DNA from: Salinicoccus sp. Bachu38 | Lineage (GTDB): Bacteria; Bacillota; Bacilli; Staphylococcales; Salinicoccaceae | Length of the DNA stretch: 64,000 nucleotides | Direction of reading: 5' to 3' | Assembly (NCBI RefSeq): GCF_038561955.2 | Contig: NZ_CP138333.2 | Location: forward strand, 496,001-560,000 | In this document: in pieces, positions 43,191-53,971 of the stretch | Layout: each line of letters opens with the position of its first letter | Position numbering within the stretch: the stretch's first letter is position 1 | The notes under the pieces: generated by a model | The model's database searches: none | The model's input: only the letters and a program-made list of their open reading frames with translations | Told to the model about the DNA's origin: nothing | Position numbers and translations under genes: made by a program

Positions 43191-44672
43191 ATGTCGGACT
43201 TTTTAAGTTATCTGAGTGGACTGGTATGGAACCAGTACTTCATTTATGGATTTCTGCTGATAGGCCTTGGATTTACAATCGCGACGAAATTTGTGCAGGT
43301 GACCCATCTCAGGGATATGGTGCGCCTGACATTCAGCAGGGACAGCTCGGAAAGCGGGATATCCTCGTTCCAGGCAATCTCCCTCTCACTCGGAAGCCGA
43401 GTGGGTACCGGAAACATCGCCGGGGTGGCAACCGCCATCGCACTTGGGGGCCCGGGGGCGGTCTTCTGGATGTGGCTGATGGCTTTCTTCGGTGCAGCGA
43501 CATCCTTCATCGAGGTCACACTCGCCCAAATATTCAAAAGCGAACAGAATGGCAAGTACAGGGGCGGTGCGCCCTACTATATCGACAAGGGCCTGGGATT
43601 CAGGAAATTTGCGGTTACATACGCCATTGTGGCGATCATCGCCAAAGGCCTGATGCTGATGAACATCCAGTCCAATACCGTCGCTCTCGGATTCGAGGAG
43701 GCCTTCGGCATCAACAGGATATTCGTCGGCCTGTTCCTTGTCGGTGTGCTGATACTGGTAGTGTACGGTGGGGTCAAAAGGATTGCCCGGACGGCAGAAG
43801 CCATCGTGCCTTTCATGGTCGTCGGCTATCTCGTGCTCTGCCTGGTTATCATCATAGCGAACTTCGGACAGATTCCAGAAGTGTTCACGCTGATATTCTC
43901 CAGCGCCTTCGGAGCCCAGGCGACATTCGGCGGGATGGTCGGATCCGCCATCGCCTGGGGCGTCCAGCGCGGCTTCTTCTCCAATGCGGCAGGCTCCGGT
44001 GGTGAGACATTCGAAGGGGCGGCAGCGGAAGTCTCCCACCCGGCGAAGCAGGGGCTTGTGCAGAGCTTCGCAGTCTACATGGACACCTGGGTCATCTGTA
44101 CGATGACGGCCTTCGTGATACTGATCACCGGCATGTACAATGTCGAGGAAGCAGGCGTCAGCAATGTGCCCGGTGTGGTCGCAGGACCTGCCAATGTCCA
44201 GCTTGCGATAGACAGCGTCTTTACAGGATTCGGCAGCGCCTTCCTGGCCATTGCCCTCCTGTTCTTCTGTTTCACGACGATGCTTTCATACTACTATAAG
44301 GCAGAGACAAGCCTGATGTATCTGAACTCCATCAAAAGGATTCCTCTGATGGACAGCCTGCTCAAATTCGGCATCATCGTCTTTGCACTGATAGGCAGCA
44401 TCGTTTCCGCTGAAAACGCATGGACAATCGGAGACATCGGCCTTGGCAGTATGGGCTACCTGAACGTCATCGCCATCGTCCTTCTGGCAAGAGTGTCACT
44501 GAAAGCGCTGAAGGATTACGATGAGCAGAAGAAGGCGGGCCTCGATCCCGTCTTCGATCCGGTAAAGCTCGGCATCAGGAACGCAGACTTCTGGGAGCAC
44601 CAAAATCCTTATATCGACAAGAAAGAGGATGGAAATAAAAATTCCAGAAGCGATGAAAATCGAAGTGAATAG
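43191..44672 (+). CDS. Alanine/glycine:cation symporter (AGCS family), first paralogue
   Basis: A 493-residue Na+- or H+-coupled transporter of alanine or glycine with about 11 membrane helices. Family signatures: SLGSRVGTGNIAGVATAIALGGPGAVFWMW, FIEVTLAQIFK, YRGGAPYYIDKGLGFRKFAVTYAI, AFVILITGMYN and FCFTTMLSYYYKAETSLMYL. The GSRVGTGNIAGVA segment and the helix SAIAWGVQRGFFSNAAGSG line the substrate and Na+ sites in the family. A GGGGGAA ribosome site precedes the ATG. A strong terminator follows, then a close paralogue. The preceding leader carries a hairpin. Confidence 0.93.
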   Translation: MSDFLSYLSGLVWNQYFIYGFLLIGLGFTIATKFVQVTHLRDMVRLTFSRDSSESGISSFQAISLSLGSRVGTGNIAGVATAIALGGPGAVFWMWLMAFFGAATSFIEVTLAQIFKSEQNGKYRGGAPYYIDKGLGFRKFAVTYAIVAIIAKGLMLMNIQSNTVALGFEEAFGINRIFVGLFLVGVLILVVYGGVKRIARTAEAIVPFMVVGYLVLCLVIIIANFGQIPEVFTLIFSSAFGAQATFGGMVGSAIAWGVQRGFFSNAAGSGGETFEGAAAEVSHPAKQGLVQSFAVYMDTWVICTMTAFVILITGMYNVEEAGVSNVPGVVAGPANVQLAIDSVFTGFGSAFLAIALLFFCFTTMLSYYYKAETSLMYLNSIKRIPLMDSLLKFGIIVFALIGSIVSAENAWTIGDIGLGSMGYLNVIAIVLLARVSLKALKDYDEQKKAGLDPVFDPVKLGIRNADFWEHQNPYIDKKEDGNKNSRSDENRSE

Positions 44673-44676
44673 GTTC

Positions 44677-44712
44677 AGCCCTGTATCCCATGGTGGGTAC
44701 AGGGCTTTTTTG
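44677..44712 (+). terminator. Intrinsic terminator after the first symporter gene
   Basis: Arms AGCCCTGTA-TCCCA and TGGG-TACAGGGCT (one bulged T), TGG tip, six Ts. Confidence 0.85.
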
Positions 44713-44759
44713 CGCCGAGCGAAGAGCAGCAGAACGTCCATCCCCTCAAATCGGAGGAG

Positions 44760-44919
44760 CCGCAAGGCCTTGCGGGGTATGGATTTACACGGTCAGGATA
44801 ATTATACATGATGCGTTTATTTCATTCACAAAATGGATATAGAGGTGAGTACAAATTGGTCTTCTTCATACGAATTGCAAACAGCACAGGGTCTGTGCAT
44901 CGCGTATAGGCCGGAAGAC
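44760..44919 (+). other. Structured leader before the second symporter gene
   Basis: CCGCAAGGCCTTGCGG (44760-44775) is a 16-bp perfect palindrome, flanked by TCCATCCCC and GGTATGGA, which can extend it. Further on, GTCTTC (44859-44864) and ATACG (44868-44872) pair with CGTAT (44903-44907) and GAAGAC (44914-44919), enclosing GCACAG-GGT-CTGTGC (44884-44898). The symporter start follows 32 bp later. It does not match a glycine riboswitch or another class I know. Confidence 0.4.
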
Positions 44920-44951
44920 TGGAACAGACAAGAAGCTATAGGAGGCAAAGC

Positions 44952-46457
44952 ATGGAGGCGTTTTTAAGCTGGTTGAGTGGTATGATATGGAACCAGTATT
45001 TCATATATGCATTTCTGATCATCGGGTTGGGATTCACCATCGCCACCGGGTTCGTCCAGGTGACCCAACTGAAGGATATGGCAAAATTGACATTCAAGAG
45101 GAATGAATCGAAAAGCGGGATATCCTCCTTTCAGGCGATTACACTGTCACTCGGAAGCCGGGTGGGCACAGGAAATATCGCTGGGGTTGCGACGGCAATC
45201 ACTCTGGGAGGGCCGGGGGCGCTGTTCTGGATGTGGGTCATGGCATTTTTTGGAGCGGCCACATCATTCATCGAGGTGACCCTCGCCCAGATTTATAAGA
45301 ATAAGCAGAATGGCAGCTACAGGGGCGGCGCCCCATTCTATATCGACAAGGGCCTCGGATTCAGGAAATTTGCGGTCACATATGCCATCGTGGCGATCAT
45401 CGCAAAGGGGTTCATGATGATGAATATACAATCCAACACGGCCGCGCTCGGCTTTGAAGAGGCATTCGGCATCCATCGGGCGTTCATCGGAGTGTTCCTT
45501 GTCGCTGCGCTTGGCCTGGTCGTATTCGGCGGGGTCAAACGGATTGCCAAAACAGCAGAAACGATCATCCCCTTCATGGTCGTCGGCTACCTTCTGCTGT
45601 GTGCCATCATCATTACGGTCAATTTCTCCCTGATTCCCGATGTATTCACGCTCGTGGTATCCAGTGCATTTGGTGCAGAAGCCACATTCGGCGGTCTGGT
45701 GGGCTCCGCCATCGCCTGGGGTGTGCAGCGCGGGTTCTTCTCGAACGCTGCAGGCTCCGGCGGCGAAACGTTCGAAGGGGCGGCGGCGGAAGTCTCCCAC
45801 CCGGCGAAGCAGGGGCTTGTGCAGAGCTTTGCGGTCTATATGGATACTTGGATCATCTGTTCGATGACCGGTTTTGTGATACTTATTACTGGAATGTTCA
45901 ATGTGGAAGCGGCAGGGGTGAGCAACATCCCGGATGTGACGGCGGGACCGGCCAACGTCCAGTTCGCCATAGACAGCGTCTTCCAGGGATGGGGCAGCGC
46001 CTTCCTGGCCATCGCTCTCCTGTTCTTCTGCTTTACGACGATGCTTTCATACTATTATAAGGCTGAGACCAGCCTGATGTACCTGAATTCCATAAAGGAC
46101 ATGCCGTGGACACTGAACGTGCTCAAACTGGGCATCCTCGTCTTTGCCCTGGTCGGCAGCATCGTTTCCGCCGAAGCGGCCTGGACGCTCGGGGATATTG
46201 GCCTCGGGAGCATGGCATACCTGAATATCATCGGCATCACCCTGCTGTCCAAAGTGGCCCTCAGGACACTTTCGGACTATAAGGCCCAGAAGAAAGCAGG
46301 CCGGGACCCGGTCTTCGACCCGGTGGAACTGGGCATTGAAAATGCCGATTTCTGGGAAAAGAAGACTTATGAAAAAGAGGAGGAAGAGGAAAAGGTATAT
46401 ACCGTTCCCAAATCGGACGGCAAAGCGAAATATGGCATGCCGAAGAATGGCTACTGA
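44952..46457 (+). CDS. Alanine/glycine:cation symporter (AGCS family), second paralogue
   Basis: A 501-residue transporter, collinear with the preceding gene and very similar along its whole length; long stretches such as AAGSGGETFEGAAAEVSHPA are identical. Family motifs GSRVGTGNIAGVATAI, YRGGAPFYIDKGLGFRKF and FCFTTMLSYYYKAETSLMYL are intact. The C-terminal tail is longer and more charged (KKTYEKEEEEEKVY). GGAGGCAAAGC precedes the ATG. It has its own 245-bp structured leader and a strong terminator, so it is a separately regulated duplicate. Confidence 0.93.
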   Translation: MEAFLSWLSGMIWNQYFIYAFLIIGLGFTIATGFVQVTQLKDMAKLTFKRNESKSGISSFQAITLSLGSRVGTGNIAGVATAITLGGPGALFWMWVMAFFGAATSFIEVTLAQIYKNKQNGSYRGGAPFYIDKGLGFRKFAVTYAIVAIIAKGFMMMNIQSNTAALGFEEAFGIHRAFIGVFLVAALGLVVFGGVKRIAKTAETIIPFMVVGYLLLCAIIITVNFSLIPDVFTLVVSSAFGAEATFGGLVGSAIAWGVQRGFFSNAAGSGGETFEGAAAEVSHPAKQGLVQSFAVYMDTWIICSMTGFVILITGMFNVEAAGVSNIPDVTAGPANVQFAIDSVFQGWGSAFLAIALLFFCFTTMLSYYYKAETSLMYLNSIKDMPWTLNVLKLGILVFALVGSIVSAEAAWTLGDIGLGSMAYLNIIGITLLSKVALRTLSDYKAQKKAGRDPVFDPVELGIENADFWEKKTYEKEEEEEKVYTVPKSDGKAKYGMPKNGY

Positions 46458-46462
46458 CAGAC

Positions 46463-46502
46463 AGAATGAAAAGCCCCTCCGCTCGGAGGGGCTTTTCATT
46501 CT
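46463..46502. terminator. Bidirectional terminator between the second symporter and cdr
   Basis: Perfect 19-bp arms (AGAATGAAAAGCCCCTCCG and its complement) with a CT loop. The internal A and T tracts serve both convergent units. It overlaps the cdr stop codon. Confidence 0.9.
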
Positions 46503-47844
46503 ATTCATGCAGCTTTTTCATTTTCTCTATCGACTTGTATCCCACCATGTTGAGCACGCTTTTCGGGCTGGAGTATGGTGGGGAATAGGCGACTTCAATG
46601 TTGGCGAGGTCCATGGCAGTTCCTCCGAGACGGATGTGGGCCGACAGGATGTCGATACGCTTGTCGACGCCTTCGGTGCCGACGACGACGGCACGCAGTA
46701 TCTTGCCATCCGCTTTGCCGACATAGGCGCGGACATGGATCGGTACGCTGTCCGACATGTATCCGGCCTTGTTCTTCTGCCTATGATCGACAATGAAGTG
46801 CGGATAGTCCAAAAGCTCCGGCACCGTCAGTCCGAGGGTGGCGATATCATAGTCGAAGAAGCGCATGATGTTGGTGCCGAGCAGCCCTTCGAAGCAGACC
46901 GAGCTGTCTCCGCTGATCTGGTTGCTGATGACATATGCCATCCTATGGGCGCCCCACGCAAGCGCAACATGGACCGGACGGTCGACATGGTGGTAGTTCG
47001 TTTCGATCGCATCCCCGACAGCATACACATTTTCCCTGTTGGTACTGCCGTGCTTATCGGTGCAGATATAGCCATCTTCATTCAATGTTATGCCCGAGCC
47101 CTCGAGGAAATCGGTGCGCGGTGTAATGCCGATGCCCGCGATGATGATCGGCGCTTCGATCTCCTCGCCGTTCGAGAGGGTCGCAGTATCCCCGTCGACT
47201 TCAACAATTTCCGTATCAAGTTTCACGCCGACACCGCGGGACTTCAGCTCCTCCATGAAGAAATCGCTCATGTCCGGCTCGAGTGGGCGGTAGATTTCTG
47301 TCTCCCGGTGTACCAGCGTCACCTCGATGCCACGATGCACAAGGTTCTCGGTCATTTCAAGGCCGATGTAACCTGCACCTACGACGACCGCGCGAGTGAC
47401 ATTCTTCCGCTCGATATGGGCCATGATGGCATCAAGGTCCTCCAGTGAGTGGAGGACGAAGGCCTGTGGTACATCGATCAGTGCAGGGACAAGGCGGGGG
47501 GAACTGCCGGGGGAGAGCACAAGATAATCATATTCCGCATCGAAAGTGCGGCCATTCCTGATATCCTTCACCTGGACCGTCCTGTTCTCCGTATCGACAC
47601 CAGTCACCTGGTGATGGGTTTTGACGGTGACATTGCGCTTCCCGAAACTTTCGGGCGTCGCTGCGACCAGCTGGTCGCGTTCCTCGACTTCACCGCCGAT
47701 ATGGTAGGGGAGTCCGCAGTTGCCGTAGCTGATATCACGGCCCTTTTCATAGATGGTGATGTCAATTTCCGGATCGATCCGCCTGAGCTGGGCGGCTGTC
47801 GTCGCCCCTCCGGCCACACCGCCCACAATAATAACTTTTGCCAT
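46501..47844 (-). CDS. cdr: Coenzyme A-disulfide reductase
   Basis: A 447-residue flavoprotein of the pyridine nucleotide-disulfide oxidoreductase family that reduces CoA disulfide with NADPH; CoA is the main low-molecular thiol of staphylococci. The FAD motif VIIVGGVAGGATTAAQLRR (4-22), the single catalytic C43 in SYGNCGLPY, the NAD(P)H motif VVVGAGYIGLEMTENL and VYAVGDAIE are present. The C-terminal AYSPPYSSPKSVLNM contains the tyrosine region used in catalysis. AAGGAGTG precedes the ATG. It begins 2 bp after degV. Confidence 0.92.
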   Translation of the reverse strand: MAKVIIVGGVAGGATTAAQLRRIDPEIDITIYEKGRDISYGNCGLPYHIGGEVEERDQLVAATPESFGKRNVTVKTHHQVTGVDTENRTVQVKDIRNGRTFDAEYDYLVLSPGSSPRLVPALIDVPQAFVLHSLEDLDAIMAHIERKNVTRAVVVGAGYIGLEMTENLVHRGIEVTLVHRETEIYRPLEPDMSDFFMEELKSRGVGVKLDTEIVEVDGDTATLSNGEEIEAPIIIAGIGITPRTDFLEGSGITLNEDGYICTDKHGSTNRENVYAVGDAIETNYHHVDRPVHVALAWGAHRMAYVISNQISGDSSVCFEGLLGTNIMRFFDYDIATLGLTVPELLDYPHFIVDHRQKNKAGYMSDSVPIHVRAYVGKADGKILRAVVVGTEGVDKRIDILSAHIRLGGTAMDLANIEVAYSPPYSSPKSVLNMVGYKSIEKMKKLHE

Positions 47845-47846
47845 GC

Positions 47847-48689
47847 TTACACTCCTTCGTTGAAATAGAACATCGCTACCGTGCCATTACCGGTGTGGCT
47901 GCTGATCGTCGGTCCGATTGTACTGATTTTGACATCAGTGATATCCGTCCCGTCCAATATCTTCTGCTTCAGCTGTTCCGCCTGGGATTCTGCATTGGCC
48001 TGGGTGATGTGAACCTCACGGGACACATTGTCTGCAATCAGGTGCTTGACCATGCTGCTGTGGACCTTCTTGATGCCGCGGTGCTTCTCAAGCGGCACGA
48101 GTTTTCCCTCTTCGACATGGAGCAGCGGCTTGATGTTGAGCAGGCCGCCGAGGAATGCCTGCCCTTTGGAGAGACGACCGCCTTTTGCCAGATAGTCGAG
48201 GTCATCGACGGTGAAGAAGTGGCGGATCGCCTTGACGTCCTTTTCCACTTTGGCAACCACTTCCTCTTTGGCCAGGCCTTCCTTCACATAGCCGTGGGCA
48301 CGCTCCACGATGAGGCCGAGGCCGTAGCTTGCCGCCTTCGTATCGATGATGGTGATGTCTGCATCCGGATGATCATCGAGAATCGTATCCCGGGCGATCA
48401 CTGCGCTCTGGTAAGTACCCGAGAGTTCGCTCGAGAGCGCCATGTAGAGTGTGGGTTCATCCTGGTCCACGTATTTCCTGAAGACTTTCGTGAAGTCTTC
48501 AGGGTTCGCCTGGCTCGTCAGCGGCCGTTTGCCATCCGAGATGGCGTCAAGCACCTCCGTGCTCGAAATTTCATACTGGTCCAGATAATCCTCGTCGTCA
48601 ATCGTGATCTTCAAGGGGATCATTTCAACATCCATCCTGTTCAATTCGTCTATGGAAATGTCTGAACAGCTGTCTACAATCAATTGCAT
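47847..48689 (-). CDS. DegV family fatty-acid-binding protein
   Basis: A 280-residue two-domain DegV (FakB-like) protein. Family markers are IVDSCSDIS at the N-terminus, PLTSQANPEDF, ALSSELSGTYQSA with fatty-acid carboxylate contacts, IDTKAASYGLG, LAKGGRLSKGQAFLGGLLNIKPLL and GPTISSHTGNGTV. FakB proteins present fatty acids to the kinase FakA for phosphorylation; whether this paralogue does so is inferred. AAGGGAGCAG precedes the ATG. It lies between the HAD gene and cdr with almost no spacing, so the three are likely one operon. Confidence 0.9.
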   Translation of the reverse strand: MQLIVDSCSDISIDELNRMDVEMIPLKITIDDEDYLDQYEISSTEVLDAISDGKRPLTSQANPEDFTKVFRKYVDQDEPTLYMALSSELSGTYQSAVIARDTILDDHPDADITIIDTKAASYGLGLIVERAHGYVKEGLAKEEVVAKVEKDVKAIRHFFTVDDLDYLAKGGRLSKGQAFLGGLLNIKPLLHVEEGKLVPLEKHRGIKKVHSSMVKHLIADNVSREVHITQANAESQAEQLKQKILDGTDITDVKISTIGPTISSHTGNGTVAMFYFNEGV

Positions 48690-48708
48690 ATCATCTGCTC
48701 CCTTCTTT

Positions 48709-49521
48709 TTATAGTTTCAATTTGAAAAAGTCATTCAGGAATTGGCCGATACCCTCATTATTGTTGGTATCCGTCATGTAGTCCGCCACCGTCCTGATTT
48801 CATCGATGGCATTGCCCATCGCCACACCATGCTCGACATAGCGGAGCATCTCCGTATCATTGTCCTCATCGCCGAAAGCAATCGTATGCTTTTGGTCGAT
48901 GCCGAGGTAGCCCCGGCAGTAGTCGACGCCGACCGCCTTGTTGATGCCCTTCTTGACGATTTCAATGACCGGGTAGGGCGCACCCCAGCGGCGGTGCTCG
49001 ATCGTCTCGGCGAACAGGTCGTCCAGCGCCTGCCTGATCGCCGGTACTTCCGGCTCTTCGGCCTGGATCAGTATGGTCGTCGGACCGGATTCGATGTTCT
49101 GTGTCAGATCCCCGATCTTGACCTGCGGATTTCCCATACTGAAGGCTTCGAACAATACCTCGTCATGATAGTGGATATATACATTGTCCTTCACTTCGGC
49201 AATGATGTTCTGTATATTCAGGTCCGGTACACGCTTGACGATCTCCTGGGCGACTTCGAGATCGAGTTCCTCGTGTACGGTCTTGAAATAGAGATCCTGG
49301 GGATGGTGCACGAAGGCACCGTTGAAATTGACGATTGGTGTGTCCATGCCCAGCTCCCTGTAGTAGGGTTCGCTTGCTCTATAGGGGCGGCCGGTTGAAA
49401 TCATGATTTCGTGGCCGCGGGTCTTCAGTTCAAATAGTACTTTTTTGGTGAATGGGCTGACTGTCTTTTCGTCTGTCAGCAGCGTCCCATCCAGGTCCAA
49501 ACATATAAGATGCTTTTCCAT
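48709..49521 (-). CDS. Cof-type HAD-IIB family phosphatase
   Basis: A 270-residue HAD hydrolase. Motif I is CLDLDGTLL (nucleophile Asp 9), motif II ISTGRPYRA, and motifs III/IV the lysine region plus FGDEDNDTEML. The C2B cap domain spans about 85-185. Members dephosphorylate sugar phosphates or flavin precursors; substrate not determinable. GGAGA precedes the ATG. First gene of the HAD-degV-cdr unit. Confidence 0.88.
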   Translation of the reverse strand: MEKHLICLDLDGTLLTDEKTVSPFTKKVLFELKTRGHEIMISTGRPYRASEPYYRELGMDTPIVNFNGAFVHHPQDLYFKTVHEELDLEVAQEIVKRVPDLNIQNIIAEVKDNVYIHYHDEVLFEAFSMGNPQVKIGDLTQNIESGPTTILIQAEEPEVPAIRQALDDLFAETIEHRRWGAPYPVIEIVKKGINKAVGVDYCRGYLGIDQKHTIAFGDEDNDTEMLRYVEHGVAMGNAIDEIRTVADYMTDTNNNEGIGQFLNDFFKLKL

Positions 49522-49580
49522 TACGGCAAATCTCCTTGTCCAACATTCATAAAACTATCATAACTATCATATCATTTATG

Positions 49581-49609
49581 TTTATATAGTGTAATTTTTT
49601 TGATATATT
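49581..49609 (+). promoter_or_regulatory. Possible sigma-A promoter of sufT
   Basis: TTTATA (49581-49586) and TATATT (49604-49609) are 17 bp apart, 31 bp before the ATG, in an AT-rich divergent region. Confidence 0.4.
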
Positions 49610-49640
49610 ATTAGTATATACTCTAAAAGGAGTGAGATAA

Positions 49641-49949
49641 ATGGATAAAGCAATGGAAGAAAGCATGATGGGTGCCCTTGAGAACGTCATCGACCCGGAA
49701 CTCGGCATCGATATCGTCAACCTTGGCCTCGTCTATGGTGTCCATCTTGATGAAGATGGCAATGCAGGTGTTGAAATGACACTTACATCCATGGGCTGCC
49801 CGATGGGACCACAGATTGTGGACCAGGTCAAAACTGCACTCTCGGAACTTCCCGAAGTCAAAGAGACGGAAGTCAACATCGTATGGAATCCGCCATGGGA
49901 TAAAGATAAAATGAGCCGTTACGCCAAGATTGCACTCGGTGTAACATAA
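49641..49949 (+). CDS. sufT: SufT-like DUF59/MIP18 Fe-S assembly protein
   Basis: A 102-residue DUF59 (MIP18) domain protein. VIDPELGIDIVNLGLVYGVHL and TLTSMGCPMGPQIVDQV, with the single conserved Cys (C53 region), define the family; NIVWNPPWDKDKMS ends it. SufT in S. aureus helps Fe-S maturation under high demand, such as for aconitase. AAAAGGAG precedes the ATG. It is monocistronic with a terminator. Its partner SufA is encoded at the other end of the window. Confidence 0.9.
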   Translation: MDKAMEESMMGALENVIDPELGIDIVNLGLVYGVHLDEDGNAGVEMTLTSMGCPMGPQIVDQVKTALSELPEVKETEVNIVWNPPWDKDKMSRYAKIALGVT

Positions 49950-49966
49950 GCTGGTCAGCATATAGG

Positions 49967-50002
49967 AAAATCCCGCAGCCTGGAGGTTGCGGGATTTTTT
50001 TG
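49967..50002 (+). terminator. Intrinsic terminator after sufT
   Basis: Arms AAAATCCCGCA and TGCGGGATTTT with a 10-nt loop and continued Ts. Confidence 0.88.
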
Positions 50003-50042
50003 TGTCCAATCCCCCTTATACGGGTATGGAGGATGCAGAATG

Positions 50043-50068
50043 AATAAAGCCCCTCAATAATGAGGGGC
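50043..50068 (-). terminator. Intrinsic terminator after uppP
   Basis: On the minus strand, arms GCCCCTCA and TGAGGGGC with a TTAT loop, then TTTATT. Confidence 0.8.
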
Positions 50069-50071
50069 AGT

Positions 50072-50896
50072 CTACAGGAAGAATATATGATACAGGATGG
50101 CGAATGAACCCAGCGCAAAACAGTAGTAGGTGAATATTGCGAGATTCCCCCGCTCCATCACACCCTGCAGCCACTTCAGACCGAAGTATGTGGCGATGAT
50201 GCTGGCGATGAAGGCAAGTGCGTAAGGAACGGCGAGCGACATGATCTCGGGGTCGTTTACAAGGTCCCCGACGGAGATCAGCGCTGTGCCGAGCGACACC
50301 GGAATGTAGAGCAGGAAGACGAACCGGAGGGCGTTCTTCTGGTTCATGCCGACAGCCATCGAACCGACGAGTGCCGCACCGCTGCGACTCACACCAGGCA
50401 TCAGTGCGACGCACTGGGCCAGTCCGACGATGATGGCATCCTTGACGTTCAGGTCCCCATCCCGCTTTACACCCCGTTTGTTCTTGATGAACCAGAGTGC
50501 AATGCCGGTGACGAACAGCATCAGGCCGACCGTCAGCATGGAGACGTTGTCCCCGATGATGTCCTTGAGCAGGATGCCGAGGACGCCGACCGGAATGGTG
50601 GCGATGACGAGATAGATGGTATAGCGGAAGTCTTCTGTCGCCTCCTCATCCCGTGCCCCTTTGAAAAGAAACCGGCTCAGATTGATGACAATTGCCGTAA
50701 TGTCCATCCGGTAGATGAACAGGATTGCGACGAGCGAAGCGGTGTTCAGCAGTATTTCGAATGACAGCCCCCGCGCCTCGATTCCGAATATTTCCCGGGC
50801 GATGACGAGATGGCCGCTGGATGAAACGGGTATGGGTTCAGTGAACCCCTGCAGCAGCCCTAAAAATATGTAACGGATAATTTCCATGATGTCCAT
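50072..50896 (-). CDS. uppP: Undecaprenyl-diphosphatase (UppP/BacA)
   Basis: A 274-residue polytopic membrane enzyme with about eight helices that regenerates undecaprenyl phosphate for cell-wall synthesis and confers bacitracin tolerance. The two active-site motifs are present: LLQGFTEPIPVSSSGHLVIA (Glu-rich, residues about 14-33) and PGVSRSGAALVGSMAVGMN (about 157-175). The 5' end lies in the 100-bp divergent region with clpB. Staphylococci carry bacA/uppP elsewhere or nearby; the family call is firm. Confidence 0.93.
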   Translation of the reverse strand: MDIMEIIRYIFLGLLQGFTEPIPVSSSGHLVIAREIFGIEARGLSFEILLNTASLVAILFIYRMDITAIVINLSRFLFKGARDEEATEDFRYTIYLVIATIPVGVLGILLKDIIGDNVSMLTVGLMLFVTGIALWFIKNKRGVKRDGDLNVKDAIIVGLAQCVALMPGVSRSGAALVGSMAVGMNQKNALRFVFLLYIPVSLGTALISVGDLVNDPEIMSLAVPYALAFIASIIATYFGLKWLQGVMERGNLAIFTYYCFALGSFAILYHIFFL

Positions 50897-50964
50897 GATT
50901 CAACCTCCTATGAAACCCTAGAATATTAATATAAAATAAATGCCGTATAAAAGCCATCAATTAC

Positions 50965-51018
50965 TTGAAAATTCATGTCGAGAGTGTATAATATAGTTAA
51001 AGGTCAAAAAAGGTCAAA
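50965..51018 (+). promoter_or_regulatory. clpB promoter with CtsR operator
   Basis: TTGAAA (50965-50970) and TATAAT (50987-50992) are 16 bp apart. Then GGTCAAA-AAA-GGTCAAA (51002-51018) matches the CtsR heptad direct repeat exactly. The operator covers the start-site region, where CtsR would block transcription until heat or thiol stress. No CIRCE element was seen. Confidence 0.88.
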
Positions 51019-51078
51019 CATTATTCCCATGAATTTTGAGAAAAACAGCCCTTTATTTTCGCAGAAGAGGTGATGAAT

Positions 51079-53667
<2,589 letters not shown>

Positions 53668-53683
53668 TACAGAGGCAAGCAGG

Positions 53684-53712
53684 CCGTATCCCAGGCGGGG
53701 TACGGTTTTTTT
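53684..53712 (+). terminator. Intrinsic terminator after clpB
   Basis: Arms CCGTATCCC and GGGGTACGG (G-T pairing) around AGGC, then seven Ts. Confidence 0.82.
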
Positions 53713-53764
53713 GTGCAGTCCGGCAACTCTTTATACGAAGAGAAAGTATCATTTTACAACTTAA

Positions 53765-53797
53765 AATTCAAAGAAAAATTTGAATTATCTGTAATTT
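53765..53797. promoter_or_regulatory. Dyad and CodY-box-like site upstream of the ehu operon
   Basis: AATTCAAA (53765-53772) and TTTGAATT (53779-53786) form a perfect 8-bp inverted repeat. Overlapping it, AATTATCTGTAATTT (53783-53797) matches the CodY consensus AATTTTCWGAAAATT with three mismatches. It is about 90 bp upstream of the promoter, in a 304-bp gene-free stretch whose remaining sequence shows nothing else clear. Confidence 0.35.
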
Positions 53798-53885
53798 TAT
53801 AATAAAATTGATTCAAGTCCCATCAGATTTTTGCAGATGGGTACGGTACATCATTTCTCCCCTTTTTCTCCATTACATCCTGAAT

Positions 53886-53913
53886 TTGACATAACACGTC
53901 ACTCTTGTATACT
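53886..53913 (+). promoter_or_regulatory. Strong sigma-A promoter of the ehu-like operon
   Basis: A perfect TTGACA (53886-53891) and TATACT (53908-53913) are 16 bp apart, 58 bp before the TTG start. Confidence 0.7.
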
Positions 53914-53971
53914 AACCATGTACTTGTTCTTGAGTAGGGAAAGATAACCAACTTACTAGGAGGAGATTTAT

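Noticed and set aside
44707-44951. Glycine riboswitch before the symporter
   Set aside because: The conserved glycine-aptamer core segments are not present, although the leader is clearly structured.
46336-48665. Plus-strand open frames of 370, 139 and 275 codons opposite cdr and degV
   Set aside because: Shadow frames of genes whose minus-strand products carry complete family motifs and ribosome sites.
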